Origin: an uncultured Ignavibacteria bacterium
Lineage (GTDB): Bacteria; Bacteroidota; Ignavibacteria; Kapaibacteriales; UBA2268
Length of the DNA stretch: 38,995 bases
Assembly: GCA_903862655.1 (NCBI GenBank)
Contig: CAIOZA010000092.1
Span: 1-38,995, forward strand
Direction: 5' to 3'
In this document: in pieces, positions 1 to 9,028 of the stretch
How positions within the stretch are numbered: the first letter of the stretch is position 1
Layout of the letters: each line of letters opens with the position of its first letter
Position numbers and translations under genes: made by a program
The notes under the pieces: model-generated
What the model was told of the DNA's origin: nothing
Databases searched by the model: none
What the model saw: only the letters and a program-made list of their open reading frames with translations

Positions 1-18
1 TGATCTCCGGTAAGTGTC

Positions 19-82
19 ATCCCTACGGGATTTCAATCGTTTTGTTATATGTTTTTCTATACATATTTCATCCTTACAGGAT
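19..82 (-). repeat. Two palindromic repeat motifs, minus orientation
   Basis: Two 13-bp imperfect palindromes, ATCCCTACGGGAT (19-31) and ATCCTTACAGGAT (70-82), lie 51 bp apart. On the minus strand each reads ATCC-GTA-GGAT followed by an AT-rich stretch, and the second is followed by AGAAAAACA. They share the form ATCNN(TAC/GTA)NNGAT with the pair at 319-381, which lies in the opposite orientation. No protein is associated with them. The gene-free edge continues to base 571. Confidence 0.6.
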
Positions 83-318
83 TGAAAATCAAAAACGAAA
101 AAACACAATGCAATTGATGCAAAAGTGCAAACTCAAAAGTACGATAATTGAAATATTAGGTGATTACGAACTTTTTATATGCCTTTCATCACAAAAATCC
201 CTGAAATCACAGTTCAGACAAATTGGCTTTTCATATGTATAAAATAAAAAGCGTTTCTTTGGCATATCATCCTCTTTTTCGCAAATTACATCTACTGGGC
301 ATGGGAAAGTACCAAAAT

Positions 319-400
319 ATCGCGTAGCGATTACATATATGTAGAACAATGTCCACACAAGAGAATTTATCGGGTAGCGATTAAATATTAACCTAGTAGA
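319..400 (+). repeat. Two palindromic repeat motifs, plus orientation
   Basis: ATCGCGTAGCGAT (319-331) and ATCGGGTAGCGAT (369-381) are spaced 50 bp apart. Each is followed by about 10-15 AT-rich bases and then GTAGAACA or GTAGAAAA. This is the same design as the pair at 19-82 but inverted. The stems vary while the palindromic form is kept (one mismatch in the last copy). The rest of 1-571 holds no convincing gene; the small reading frames there lack recognisable protein features. Confidence 0.6.
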
Positions 401-571
401 AAAAATATATAACATCAACGATGTAATTGTATTTCGAAGGATTGGCGATAGAGTTGGGAAATTTTTAAAGTTATTAAATGGCTTTTGGACACGCTATACA
501 AGAATAAAGATAGTCGTGATAAGGTTGACTGTTACTCGCATTGGCAAGGTTGAATGATCCACTCAGATGTT

Positions 572-615
572 AAATAAACACAGAATCCCGTCTCGACTGG
601 ATTCTGTGTTTATTT
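572..615 (-). terminator. Intrinsic terminator of the CheB-like gene
   Basis: A perfect 17-bp inverted repeat (572-588 against 599-615) with a 10-nt loop lies 13 bp past the stop of the minus-strand gene at 628. The minus-strand right arm ends in TTTATTT, which suits Rho-independent termination. Confidence 0.8.
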
Positions 616-627
616 ATGTGTGAAATT

Positions 628-1668
628 TTACGCGCTTTTTAGTTTTTTCAGAACAGAGCTTACGTTATTGATAGTCTTAAGCATTTGTTCGGGCATATCG
701 GCAATGTTGACCATGGTGTGAGGTATCCCAGCCTGAACGATTGTTCTCGGCATCGATGGAGCCACAGCTGTCTCAGGATCCTGGACGAGTAGCTGACCAC
801 CAACGTGGACGATGTTCATCGCACCTTTCATTCCGTCGCGGCCTAATCCAGTGAGAACAACTCCTACGCTGAATCTTCCGTATGCTTCTGCCACACTTCT
901 GAATAGAGGATCGGCAGACGGACGGACAAAATTCTCTTTAGGTCCATCGTCAATTGTAATTCTGTAAGATCTTGGATTGACGCGCATGTGCTTATCACCA
1001 GGAGCCAGATATATTGTTCCGGCATTGCTTTCCAAACCACCTGATGCGAGCAGAACATTGAGTGAGGTCTCTCTCTGAAGTCGTTGAGCAAATGTTTCGA
1101 GCATCCAGGGCGGTCCGTGTTGTACTATATAGAATGCAGTATTAGCAGGATTGCCCAAACTTTCAAGATTCTTAAAGATATCAATCAATGTAGGAGGTCC
1201 ACCTGTACTTGTGGCTATGCATACTGCCACAAAGTTAGGATACTTAGTTTCGTCAGCTTTAATCACTTCAATATTATCTAATTGTAAACTTTGATTTTTT
1301 CGTGCTAATCCATCTCGGAGTCTTGACATAAGATCATCGACGTCTATTGGTTTAGCTAAATAGTCGTCGGCTCCGGATTCCATTGCATAATTCCTGGCAC
1401 CTTCAGAAACTAATGCAGTTATCATAATTATCAATGGCAAAATATCCATCTTCTCTCTCATCCTGCGGATAAGTTCGATACCATCCATTTGCGGCATCAT
1501 CCAGTCGGATAGAATTGCATCAAAGTTTTCAGTTTCAAGAACGTTGAGTGCTTCAACGCCATTGTGTGCAACCTTAACCTCATATCCGGCTTTGATCAAA
1601 ATCCGCTTCAGAAGCAGAGAATTGGTTAATTCGTCTTCAACGACGAGTATTTTTATGTTATTTCCCAT
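628..1668 (-). CDS. cheB: CheB-like response regulator / protein-glutamate methylesterase
   Basis: This 346-residue protein has an N-terminal receiver domain (about 5-120) and a C-terminal CheB methylesterase domain (about 145-340). The receiver has acidic residues E11/D12, phospho-acceptor D55 (LSDWMMP) and K106. The catalytic domain keeps the whole triad: S154 in ATSTGG, H184 in IVQHGPP and D278 in TGLGRDG. CheB removes methyl groups from chemoreceptors when phosphorylated. No CheR, CheA, CheW or receptor gene is in the window, so this is an orphan copy. Its target could be a receptor encoded elsewhere or a non-chemotaxis system. It is monocistronic, ended by a strong terminator, with its start at the ATG after a short AT-rich spacer. 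The family call is secure; the cellular pathway is not. Confidence 0.9.
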   Translation of the reverse strand: MGNNIKILVVEDELTNSLLLKRILIKAGYEVKVAHNGVEALNVLETENFDAILSDWMMPQMDGIELIRRMREKMDILPLIIMITALVSEGARNYAMESGADDYLAKPIDVDDLMSRLRDGLARKNQSLQLDNIEVIKADETKYPNFVAVCIATSTGGPPTLIDIFKNLESLGNPANTAFYIVQHGPPWMLETFAQRLQRETSLNVLLASGGLESNAGTIYLAPGDKHMRVNPRSYRITIDDGPKENFVRPSADPLFRSVAEAYGRFSVGVVLTGLGRDGMKGAMNIVHVGGQLLVQDPETAVAPSMPRTIVQAGIPHTMVNIADMPEQMLKTINNVSSVLKKLKSA

Positions 1669-1733
1669 TCAAAATAATATAATATAAATATAACTAAGGT
1701 TATTATCGGCATTTAATTTTTATTATTTAATAA

Positions 1734-1757
1734 AAAAAGGGACTTTTGTCCCTTTTT
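1734..1757 (-). terminator. Intrinsic terminator of the M16 peptidase operon
   Basis: AAAAAGGGAC (1734-1743) pairs with GTCCCTTTTT (1748-1757) around a TTTT loop, about 40 bp past the stop of the minus-strand gene at 1800. The minus-strand product would end in a T-rich tail. Confidence 0.75.
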
Positions 1758-1799
1758 AAAAATATTTTTTTCAAAAACGATTTATATTGAGTTTAGATA

Positions 1800-3872
1800 T
1801 TACTGAGCAGGTTTGAATTCCTTTTCGTCAATAATTTGATTCACTTTGTATGTATGCTCGAATTTCAATGTGTACATTGGATTCGTTGTTTCGTTAATCC
1901 CAGGAAGTTTCACACCATCAACCTCTACATAATTGCTGAAAAGATCAGTTACAGGCAAATCGCCGTTAGCCGATTTAAGCATTGAGTCAATTTTTTTGAG
2001 TAGAAATGTCTGAGAATCGAAATAATAAGTGCTTTCGGTTCCTTTTGGAGAAATGACTTTCATTTGAATGTCATTGCCCTGCTTACCAAGTACCTGACAT
2101 TTGTAACCAAGAACTATAAGTTTGGTGTGATTGAAAATTGTGGCATCAAATAAAGCTGATTCAAGGTCTTCCCCCTCTTTTTTATTCAAACCATTGGCAT
2201 CCTTGGACCAGAATTCATTTCCGTCCGACCATAAGGTTTGCTTTGTTACCTTTAGGTCAAGATCCATGAAGAATTTATTAGGAGCTGAATTCTTCATGGT
2301 CATCTGTCCCTTGAATTCCTGTCCACTGACGGTTAATGTTGTGTTTGACTCAGTTATTAAAGTTTTAACCTTAGCAAGAGCCTCTTTGCCACCTAAGGCT
2401 TTAACATAATTTTCAAGCAGTTCTTCGGCATCGAGAGATACTTTTTCAAATTTAGCTTTTTCGCCTGTTAAAGGATTCAGGTCAAGATCAAATTCATAGA
2501 CCTTGCCGAATTTCTCCAATTTCGACTTTACATCGCCATTACCGACAACAATAATATATGCATTCTGTGGAGTCATCATCTTTTCTGCTACATTTTTCAC
2601 CTGATATGCAGAATAATTCATGTACCTGGATGGATAATTCTTAACTCTTTCTATCGGAATACCCATAAAATCGGCATTCTGAATCAAACTTGCCAGGAAG
2701 CTGGAATTTTCGAATGACATCATGTATTGTCCAACTCTGAATCTTTTAACTCGACCAATTTCAGTTTCTTCTGATGGTTCTGTTGCCAGGTCACGCATCA
2801 GATCCAGAACTACAGTAATGGCAGAATCTGTGACAGAATTTCTTACGTCAGCCTGACAGCTGAATCTGTTGCCATACTTCATTTGTGAAAGCATTGCCGA
2901 AGGACTATAAGTATAAGAATGCTTCTCTCTTAGTGTCCGAAATAATCTTGATCCAAAGCCGCCACCCATGATTGCTGAGGCAAGCCCTTGTATTTCAAAT
3001 TCAGGATCATTATACGCAAGACCCTTTGTTGTTATCATAAGCGTGGATTGAACAGAGCCGGGTCTATTGATAAAGTAAACACCAACAGGCATGGGCTTTG
3101 GTTGAGGCATAGTCATTGATGCTTTTTGTCCTGGCTTCCAGTTATCGAGTGCTTTGTTGAGGGCAACAACAATTTCTGATTCTGTAAGATCGCCAACAAC
3201 AATAATAGAAGCATCATTTGGCTTAAATACAGCTTTGTAGTAATCCTTTACGTCCTGGAGCTTGATATCCTTTAATGCACCTTCCGTTGCATAAATACCA
3301 TAGGGATGCATGTCGCCGAAGATAACGCGTCTTGCCATATTTGCGGCAATTGAAGATGGATTAGCTTTTGCTTGTTTCAATCCAGCTAATTTCTGAGGGA
3401 TTAGTTTGACGAATTCATCTTCAGGGAATATTGGTCTCAGAAGTACATCAGCAAAAATTTCAAGAACTTTATTTAAATGCTTTTTTAATCCTGATGCAGA
3501 AACAGCGATATAATCACTGTTTACAGATACGTTGACATCTGCACCGATTCCATCGAGTGCATTTGCAATATCTAATGCAGTAAGCTTGCCGGCACCCTTC
3601 ATCATTAAGTCTGTTGTCAAATCGGCAACACCATTTTTGTTTTCGAGACTTGAACCGCCGGGGATGAGTAATCTAATCGAGAATGTAGGCTGTTCAGCAT
3701 CCTTAACGATGAAAAGCTTTACTCCATTGCTAAGCTTAGCTTCTTTATACTCCGGAAATGCAAAGTCCTTTGCTTGCAATGGTTCCGGTTTCTTTGTGAT
3801 ATCTTCTTTTACCTGAGCGAATAATGATAAACTCATAGTGGCCAGGAAAATAAGATTTAATAATTTTCTCAT
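1800..3872 (-). CDS. Catalytically inactive M16 peptidase subunit with C-terminal lipoprotein-carrier-like domain
   Basis: This 690-residue protein begins with a signal peptide (about 1-20, ending LSLFAQ) and has two M16 peptidase lobes (about 40-480). The zinc motif HxxEH is replaced by DLTTD (84-88), so this subunit should not be a protease. It keeps the glycine-rich and R/Y region of inactive partners (GGGFGSRLFRTLREKHSYTY). Residues about 490-690 form an extra domain, starting ENYVKALGGKEALAKVKT, that resembles LolA/outer-membrane lipoprotein carrier-like folds. This last assignment is inferred from sequence style. It lies 48 bp after the active M16 gene, so the two products probably form a heterodimer in the periplasm. 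A site like AGGATA precedes the ATG. Confidence 0.85.
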   Translation of the reverse strand: MRKLLNLIFLATMSLSLFAQVKEDITKKPEPLQAKDFAFPEYKEAKLSNGVKLFIVKDAEQPTFSIRLLIPGGSSLENKNGVADLTTDLMMKGAGKLTALDIANALDGIGADVNVSVNSDYIAVSASGLKKHLNKVLEIFADVLLRPIFPEDEFVKLIPQKLAGLKQAKANPSSIAANMARRVIFGDMHPYGIYATEGALKDIKLQDVKDYYKAVFKPNDASIIVVGDLTESEIVVALNKALDNWKPGQKASMTMPQPKPMPVGVYFINRPGSVQSTLMITTKGLAYNDPEFEIQGLASAIMGGGFGSRLFRTLREKHSYTYSPSAMLSQMKYGNRFSCQADVRNSVTDSAITVVLDLMRDLATEPSEETEIGRVKRFRVGQYMMSFENSSFLASLIQNADFMGIPIERVKNYPSRYMNYSAYQVKNVAEKMMTPQNAYIIVVGNGDVKSKLEKFGKVYEFDLDLNPLTGEKAKFEKVSLDAEELLENYVKALGGKEALAKVKTLITESNTTLTVSGQEFKGQMTMKNSAPNKFFMDLDLKVTKQTLWSDGNEFWSKDANGLNKKEGEDLESALFDATIFNHTKLIVLGYKCQVLGKQGNDIQMKVISPKGTESTYYFDSQTFLLKKIDSMLKSANGDLPVTDLFSNYVEVDGVKLPGINETTNPMYTLKFEHTYKVNQIIDEKEFKPAQ

Positions 3873-3920
3873 TTGTATATCCTATTAATATTATTTTCAA
3901 AATGTAGGTTTGATAATTAT

Positions 3921-5258
3921 TTATTTCTTTGCTTTGGGCATATAGTATAAAACAACCCTGTTGGGTGTGTCCAGATAATCCTTTGCGACTTTTTGCAGGT
4001 CAGCCTTAGTCACACTCTGATATTTATCAAACTCATTGTTAATCATTCCGGCATCGCCAAAATATGTGTAATATCTGGCAAGGCTCTGAGCTTTATCTAA
4101 TACATTCTTTTTATCGGAAATGAATCCAACTTCTGTTATATTTTTTGCTTTTGTAAGCTCTTCATCAGTAACTCCGTCTTTGACCACTTTCTCAATTTCT
4201 TCTGTCATAACCTCCAGCACTTTCATAGGATCTTTTCCAAGTGCCGGAATACCGATGAGCATGACCACTCCAGTGTATTGAAGATTGATTGGATTAAGCT
4301 GAGCGGCAACTGCTATCTGATCTTTATCAACCAAACGCTGGTACATTCTTGAGCTTTCTCCGCTTGCAAGAATTTCACTTAGTAATGACATTGCATAATA
4401 ATCCTTGTCGCCGAGCTTTGGACCTCTGTAACCTATGAAAACACCAGGCAATTGCGCTTTTGCATCTTCGATTGTTTCAGTTATTGGTGCTGCAAGAGGA
4501 GAGATATGGAATTGTTCTCTTTTAGGTTCTTTAGCTTTTGGGAGAACGCCGAAGTATTCATTTACATACTCTTTTGCCTCTTTAATTTCAAAATCACCTA
4601 CAACAGCCAGAACTGCGTTATTTGGCTGATAAAAATTATCATAGAAGTCACGGAACTCCTGAATAGTAGCTTTGTTAATGTGCTGTTCTGAGCCTATTGG
4701 TGTCCATTCGTAGGATGTTCCATTAAAAAGGTATTTCATCATATTTTCGAATAAGGTACCATAAGCAGTATTGTCGTTTCTCATTTTGCGTTCTTCTTTT
4801 ACAACTCCGCGCTGTGTTTCGACACCAAGTGAGTCTACAAGTAATCCTCTCATTCTCTGGGATTCAATCCAGAGGGCAAGTTTAATCTCATTAGTGGGAA
4901 CTCTGAATTTGAACACAGTTTCGTCAAATGATGTGTGGGCATTGAGCCATCCGCCAGCTTCTTCGACATATTTATCAATTGTAGCTCTTGGAATATTAGT
5001 TGTACCTTCGAACATCAGATGCTCGAAGAAATGTGCAAATCCTGTCCTTTGGGGATTTTCATCGCGCGATCCTACGCGGTAATGAACAACTGTGGAAACA
5101 ACAGGCGCGCTTTTGTCGATGCAATAGATTACCTGTAAGCCATTCGGAAGTGAGTCCCGTTCAAATTTTATTGGGTTGAAATCACCTTTAGCGTAGACCA
5201 TTTGACCCAGACTAAGTGAGATCAGCAATAAAACAGACATCATACTGATTTTCTTCAT
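3921..5258 (-). CDS. Active M16 family zinc metallopeptidase (pitrilysin-like)
   Basis: This 445-residue secreted peptidase has a signal peptide (about 1-23). The intact inverted zinc motif is H76-F-F-E79-H80 (AHFFEHLMFEGT), and the third zinc ligand lies about 75 residues later in VKEE (E155/E156). It is the first gene of a two-gene operon with the inactive subunit downstream, a common M16 arrangement in which the inactive lobe completes the substrate chamber. The start is supported by AAGGATT upstream of the ATG. The substrate is unknown; periplasmic peptide degradation or protein processing is likely from the family. Confidence 0.9.
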   Translation of the reverse strand: MKKISMMSVLLLISLSLGQMVYAKGDFNPIKFERDSLPNGLQVIYCIDKSAPVVSTVVHYRVGSRDENPQRTGFAHFFEHLMFEGTTNIPRATIDKYVEEAGGWLNAHTSFDETVFKFRVPTNEIKLALWIESQRMRGLLVDSLGVETQRGVVKEERKMRNDNTAYGTLFENMMKYLFNGTSYEWTPIGSEQHINKATIQEFRDFYDNFYQPNNAVLAVVGDFEIKEAKEYVNEYFGVLPKAKEPKREQFHISPLAAPITETIEDAKAQLPGVFIGYRGPKLGDKDYYAMSLLSEILASGESSRMYQRLVDKDQIAVAAQLNPINLQYTGVVMLIGIPALGKDPMKVLEVMTEEIEKVVKDGVTDEELTKAKNITEVGFISDKKNVLDKAQSLARYYTYFGDAGMINNEFDKYQSVTKADLQKVAKDYLDTPNRVVLYYMPKAKK

Positions 5259-5321
5259 TGATTAAAATCCTTGAATATATTGATATTGAAAATTCATTTT
5301 TTATAATTTAACTATTACGTT

Positions 5322-6971
5322 TCATTTTATTCTTTGTTTCATCCAGAGATTAATTAAAGCAAAAGCAGTTACTGTAAGACAAAGGTATGCCAGCCAATCG
5401 CCGAACTGTGTGTAAATACTCTTTTCTTTGAGGCAAACTATGTCTCCGCAAAATCCAATTGCTTTGTATTGATCTGCTCTGATTAAAGTTTTACCATTTG
5501 CTCCGATTATACCACTAACTCCGCTGTTGGCACTCCGTGCTACATAGCGTCTGTTCTCAATAGCCCGCATAACTGCTATCTGAAAATGTTGTTCGGGACC
5601 AAAAGTATAATCATACCATGCATCGTTAGTGATAATGGTTATGAAATCGGCATTCAGATTTACAAAATCTCTTACAAAACCGGGGAAGATTGATTCAATG
5701 CAGATAATTGGAGCAATTTTAGCCGTTTTACCATTATTCTCCATAGTAAGCAATTTTTGTTCTTTGCCTTTGTCCCAGGAAGATATTCCAACACCCCATT
5801 CAATCCATTTCCTAAGAAATGAAAAAACATCCATAAATGGAATTCTCTCACCGAATGGTGTTAACTTCATCTTATGGTAAATCTGAGGGTTGAGCCTGTC
5901 AGTTGGTGATGGATTGAGCAATAATGCTGAATTATATGAATCATAAACCATTGTCGTGTCATTCATATAGGCTTTTGCCGCAATCGATGGTTTCTCGCCC
6001 GGCTTATAGAAATACATATCGGCATAGCCGGTCAGGAGTGATGTTTTATAACCGTTAATCCAACCTTGCAATGGTGAGAAATCGTGATCTGCATTCATTC
6101 TAAGGCTTAGTTTTAATACAGCAGTTTCACTCCACAAGAATAAATCAGGTTTTGCTCCGGTCGATATAAGTGAATCCTGTAAATGCATGTGCCTGTAAAC
6201 CTGCTGCGAGGCACTCATTTCCCATTTCTGCCAGGGATTGATTGTTGGTTGAATAATTCCAACCTTGATGATTTGATTTCCGGAAATCAATTTCTGATGT
6301 TCGAATTGAGCAACCCGCATTGAACCATAGAGATATGGTACGATTATGAGAGCAATCAATGGTAAGATTAGTTTTTGGAAATTTCTGTTTTTGATCAGGA
6401 TATTTAGCTTCTTGGTTTCAGGTGTTAGTTCTCTTAGCAGGAATATGATTTTTAATAAAATGACATTAATTAGAGTAATAACAAATCCAACTCCATAAAC
6501 TCCGGCAATATCTGCAAATTGAACCCAATTCAGATTGAGTGTCTGTGTGTAGCCAATGTTTAACCAAGGATAGGCCAAATCACTGATACTATGCAGCCAT
6601 TCAAAACTGATCCAGATAAAAGGGAAGTACCATATAGCCTGATTAAAATCAATTCTTCTCCGTATTGTTCTATAAACAAGAAAAGGAAATAGAAAAAGGA
6701 ATGGATGAACTAAAGCAACAGCTAACCCGGAAATAAACAGATATGGATCAGTCTCAGCCTGCCAACTGCTTATCCACCAGTTTGTTCCTGCATGATAAAT
6801 GAAAAAGACAAGGTAAATCACAAGAAGTTGACGCTTATGTTGTTGTTCTAACCAGAATAAAAGTGGTACAAATGCAACAAAAGCAAGGTTCCCGAATGGC
6901 ATCGGTGGAAAAGAAAGTGCAAGAAGTAATCCAGTGACCAAAGCCAATAATATATTATTCTTTTTATCCAT
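5322..6971 (-). CDS. lnt: Apolipoprotein N-acyltransferase Lnt
   Basis: This 549-residue inner-membrane protein transfers a third acyl chain to the N-terminal cysteine of lipoproteins. The N-terminal half has several hydrophobic segments (starting LLALVTGLLLALSFPP), followed by a nitrilase-fold domain from about residue 235 and a final membrane segment near 525-545. The nitrilase triad is visible as E282 (LWSETAV), K369 (KMKLTPFGERIPF) and C424 (APIICIES). The length is close to that of the family. The ATG has no clear Shine-Dalgarno sequence. It sits 30 bp downstream of the amidotransferase gene and may be cotranscribed with it, although the functions are not obviously related. The lipoprotein gene at 9796 would be one natural substrate. 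Confidence 0.93.
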   Translation of the reverse strand: MDKKNNILLALVTGLLLALSFPPMPFGNLAFVAFVPLLFWLEQQHKRQLLVIYLVFFIYHAGTNWWISSWQAETDPYLFISGLAVALVHPFLFLFPFLVYRTIRRRIDFNQAIWYFPFIWISFEWLHSISDLAYPWLNIGYTQTLNLNWVQFADIAGVYGVGFVITLINVILLKIIFLLRELTPETKKLNILIKNRNFQKLILPLIALIIVPYLYGSMRVAQFEHQKLISGNQIIKVGIIQPTINPWQKWEMSASQQVYRHMHLQDSLISTGAKPDLFLWSETAVLKLSLRMNADHDFSPLQGWINGYKTSLLTGYADMYFYKPGEKPSIAAKAYMNDTTMVYDSYNSALLLNPSPTDRLNPQIYHKMKLTPFGERIPFMDVFSFLRKWIEWGVGISSWDKGKEQKLLTMENNGKTAKIAPIICIESIFPGFVRDFVNLNADFITIITNDAWYDYTFGPEQHFQIAVMRAIENRRYVARSANSGVSGIIGANGKTLIRADQYKAIGFCGDIVCLKEKSIYTQFGDWLAYLCLTVTAFALINLWMKQRIK

Positions 6972-7001
6972 TTTTTTGTTTTGGTTAGTTTCTGAATGAG
7001 T

Positions 7002-7688
7002 TTAAGTACCGGCAAAGGCATCGAGAACATCAGAGAGAAGTTCATTATTTAAGTTGCAGTTATTGACATGGGTCATTATATTTTCGCGATTCTGAACATA
7101 TAATTCAGGGTTTAAATCTGATTCATAATGGTTAAGCATTGATTCAATCATTTCCTCAGTGAATTCCATGTGAAATTGCATAGCGATTACATTCTCACCA
7201 AATGTATAACCCTGATTAATGCATCCATCAGATTCTGCGAATGGTATTGCACCTTCCGGCAAATCAAAAGTTTCCCCATGCCAATGGAAAGTGACAAGAG
7301 TAGGTGGGAGAAATTCAATTGCTTTATTTCCCTGGTGTTTTATCGATATTGGATACCAACCAATTTCCTGATGAATGCTGTAATTGACTTCAGCTCCCAA
7401 AGCCGATGAAATCAATTGACTTCCAAGGCAAATTCCAAAGACAAGTTTGCCGGCTATGATCGATTCTTTAATAAATACTTTTTCAGATATAAGCCAGGAG
7501 TACTTTGCTTCATCATTCACACTCATTGCACCGCCCATTATTAAAAGCAGATCGAAATCATCGATTGACGGCAAATGCTCGCCCAAATGAAGATGTGTAC
7601 AAGTGTGAGTGTGGCCATTGAGCGCAATCCAATCGCTAATTGCACCAATGCCTTCATAGGGTAAGTGTACCAGAGAATGTACTCTCAT
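7002..7688 (-). CDS. Class I glutamine amidotransferase (GMP synthase-like GATase domain protein)
   Basis: This 228-residue stand-alone class I glutamine amidotransferase has nucleophile C87 in FGICLGSQL and His/Glu partners H173 and E175 in MQFHMEFTEE. MGGAMSVND (51-59) is the oxyanion-strand segment common in YfeJ-like/GMP-synthase-like GATases. There is no synthetase domain and no partner synthetase nearby, so the acceptor of the released ammonia is unknown. Related stand-alone proteins include gamma-glutamyl hydrolase-like and defence-associated amidotransferases. AGGAAA precedes the ATG. The gene follows the YchF-like gene by 21 bp and probably shares its transcript. Confidence 0.85.
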   Translation of the reverse strand: MRVHSLVHLPYEGIGAISDWIALNGHTHTCTHLHLGEHLPSIDDFDLLLIMGGAMSVNDEAKYSWLISEKVFIKESIIAGKLVFGICLGSQLISSALGAEVNYSIHQEIGWYPISIKHQGNKAIEFLPPTLVTFHWHGETFDLPEGAIPFAESDGCINQGYTFGENVIAMQFHMEFTEEMIESMLNHYESDLNPELYVQNRENIMTHVNNCNLNNELLSDVLDAFAGT

Positions 7689-7709
7689 AATTTCCTGATA
7701 TTATTTGGA

Positions 7710-8795
7710 TTAGCCGTGTCTGACATGTAGTATATCTCCATCCTTAACTATGTATTCTTTTCCTTCTAGTCTGAAAACACCTTTTTCCTTGCACTTTGCA
7801 AAATTCTCATATTCGAAGAAATCCTTAAGTGCAACAACTTCAGCTCTGATGAATTTATTATAAAAATCGGTATGAATCACACCAGCAGCTTCCTGAGCTG
7901 TCATGCCCTTTTTGATTGTCCAAGCTCTGTTTTCATCTTCACCAACTGTGAAGAACGACTGCAAACCAAGCAGATCATAAGCACTTGAAATTAATCTGGA
8001 CAATGCTGAGTCTTTCAATCCATACTCAGCCATAAACATATCTTTTTCTTCTTGTTCAAGTTGAACTAGCTCCATCTCTATCTTTGCAAAGAAGGGCTCT
8101 ATTTTAATGTTTTTCCCTGAAAACTTCTGTTTGATATCGGCAACAATCGACTCACTGTTTTTGATGTCATTTTCATCTAGATTGAGAGCAATGAGTAGAG
8201 GCTTAACCGACAATGGCTGATAATTCCTGATATATTTGCTTTCTTCTTCTCCGAAGTCGAGCTCACGAAGCGGAGTTTCATTCTGCAATGCTTCGTTCCA
8301 GCGAACAACATATTCTTTCTCTTTTACAACTGTGTCCAGATTCTTATGTTTCAGAATATCCTTCTCGATTTTTTCCAGTCTGCTTTCGCAAAATGACATA
8401 TCAGCAAGAATAAATTCTTCTTCCAGTGTCCGGATATCCCTCATTAAGTCTATATTACCTTCAACATGAGGAACAGTCTCATCCCGGAAACCACGTACAA
8501 CATGGATGATCGCATCATTTGGTCTAACCTTGGTCAAAAATGTTGTATTAAACGCAGACTGATTATTTTCTCCCTTTTGTACACCAACCAAATCAAGTAT
8601 CTCAATTGTTGCATTGATTATTTTCTTAGGGTTGAACATCTCATTTAGCTTTTCAAGTCGAGCATCGGGAACCTTTACGATAGCCAGATTAGATTCTCTT
8701 TTTTGAAGAGCATTTACGTCGAGGTGAGTTTCAGTAAGTGTTTGGAAGAATGTAGTTTTACCTGAATATGGTAAGCCAACTATACCTATTTGCAT
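7710..8795 (-). CDS. ychF: YchF/OLA1-family GTP/ATP-binding protein
   Basis: This 361-residue protein has the YchF plan: a P-loop domain with an internal coiled coil (about 130-200) and a C-terminal TGS-type domain. The C-terminal stretch with RAWTIKKGMTAQEAAG, IHTDF and EYIVKDGDILHVRHG is diagnostic. The nucleotide motifs are G1 GLPYSGKTT (7-15), a G3-like DLVGVQKG, and a G4-like NLDE in place of NKxD, as expected for the ATP-preferring YchF family. The P-loop is unusual: YchF proteins normally read GLPNVGKST, but here it is PYSGKT. The protein is therefore either a divergent YchF or a paralogue; a second copy elsewhere cannot be excluded. It is first in a probable three-gene minus-strand run. 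Confidence 0.85.
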   Translation of the reverse strand: MQIGIVGLPYSGKTTFFQTLTETHLDVNALQKRESNLAIVKVPDARLEKLNEMFNPKKIINATIEILDLVGVQKGENNQSAFNTTFLTKVRPNDAIIHVVRGFRDETVPHVEGNIDLMRDIRTLEEEFILADMSFCESRLEKIEKDILKHKNLDTVVKEKEYVVRWNEALQNETPLRELDFGEEESKYIRNYQPLSVKPLLIALNLDENDIKNSESIVADIKQKFSGKNIKIEPFFAKIEMELVQLEQEEKDMFMAEYGLKDSALSRLISSAYDLLGLQSFFTVGEDENRAWTIKKGMTAQEAAGVIHTDFYNKFIRAEVVALKDFFEYENFAKCKEKGVFRLEGKEYIVKDGDILHVRHG

Positions 8796-9016
8796 ATTAT
8801 GCCTGTTTTATGATTATTCTATATTATGTCGTTTTTGAATCACAAAACTACGTAAAATATAGGACATAGAGAAAATAAGAATGTCAATAATGTCATTGGC
8901 ATAACAATTTTCTGACATGACTATGACATTTGTTTTACACAAGATTGACAATAGAATGACATAGCTGATTTCACTATCCACTAATTTTGCTCTTGAAATT
9001 AACAGCAAACTTCTTC

Positions 9017-9023
9017 AAGGAGA
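9017..9023 (+). promoter_or_regulatory. Ribosome binding site deciding the start at 9029
   Basis: AAGGAGA lies 5 nt before ATG 9029. It supports that ATG over an in-frame TTG at 8987, which has no such site. Confidence 0.75.
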
Positions 9024-9028
9024 CAAAA

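Noticed and set aside
1-400. CRISPR-like array at the left edge
   Set aside because: The repeated motif is only 13 bp, its bases vary between copies, the two pairs face opposite ways and no cas gene is present.
8987-9028. Upstream TTG start for the 9029 gene
   Set aside because: There is no ribosome site, and the extension would precede a clean signal peptide that starts at ATG 9029.
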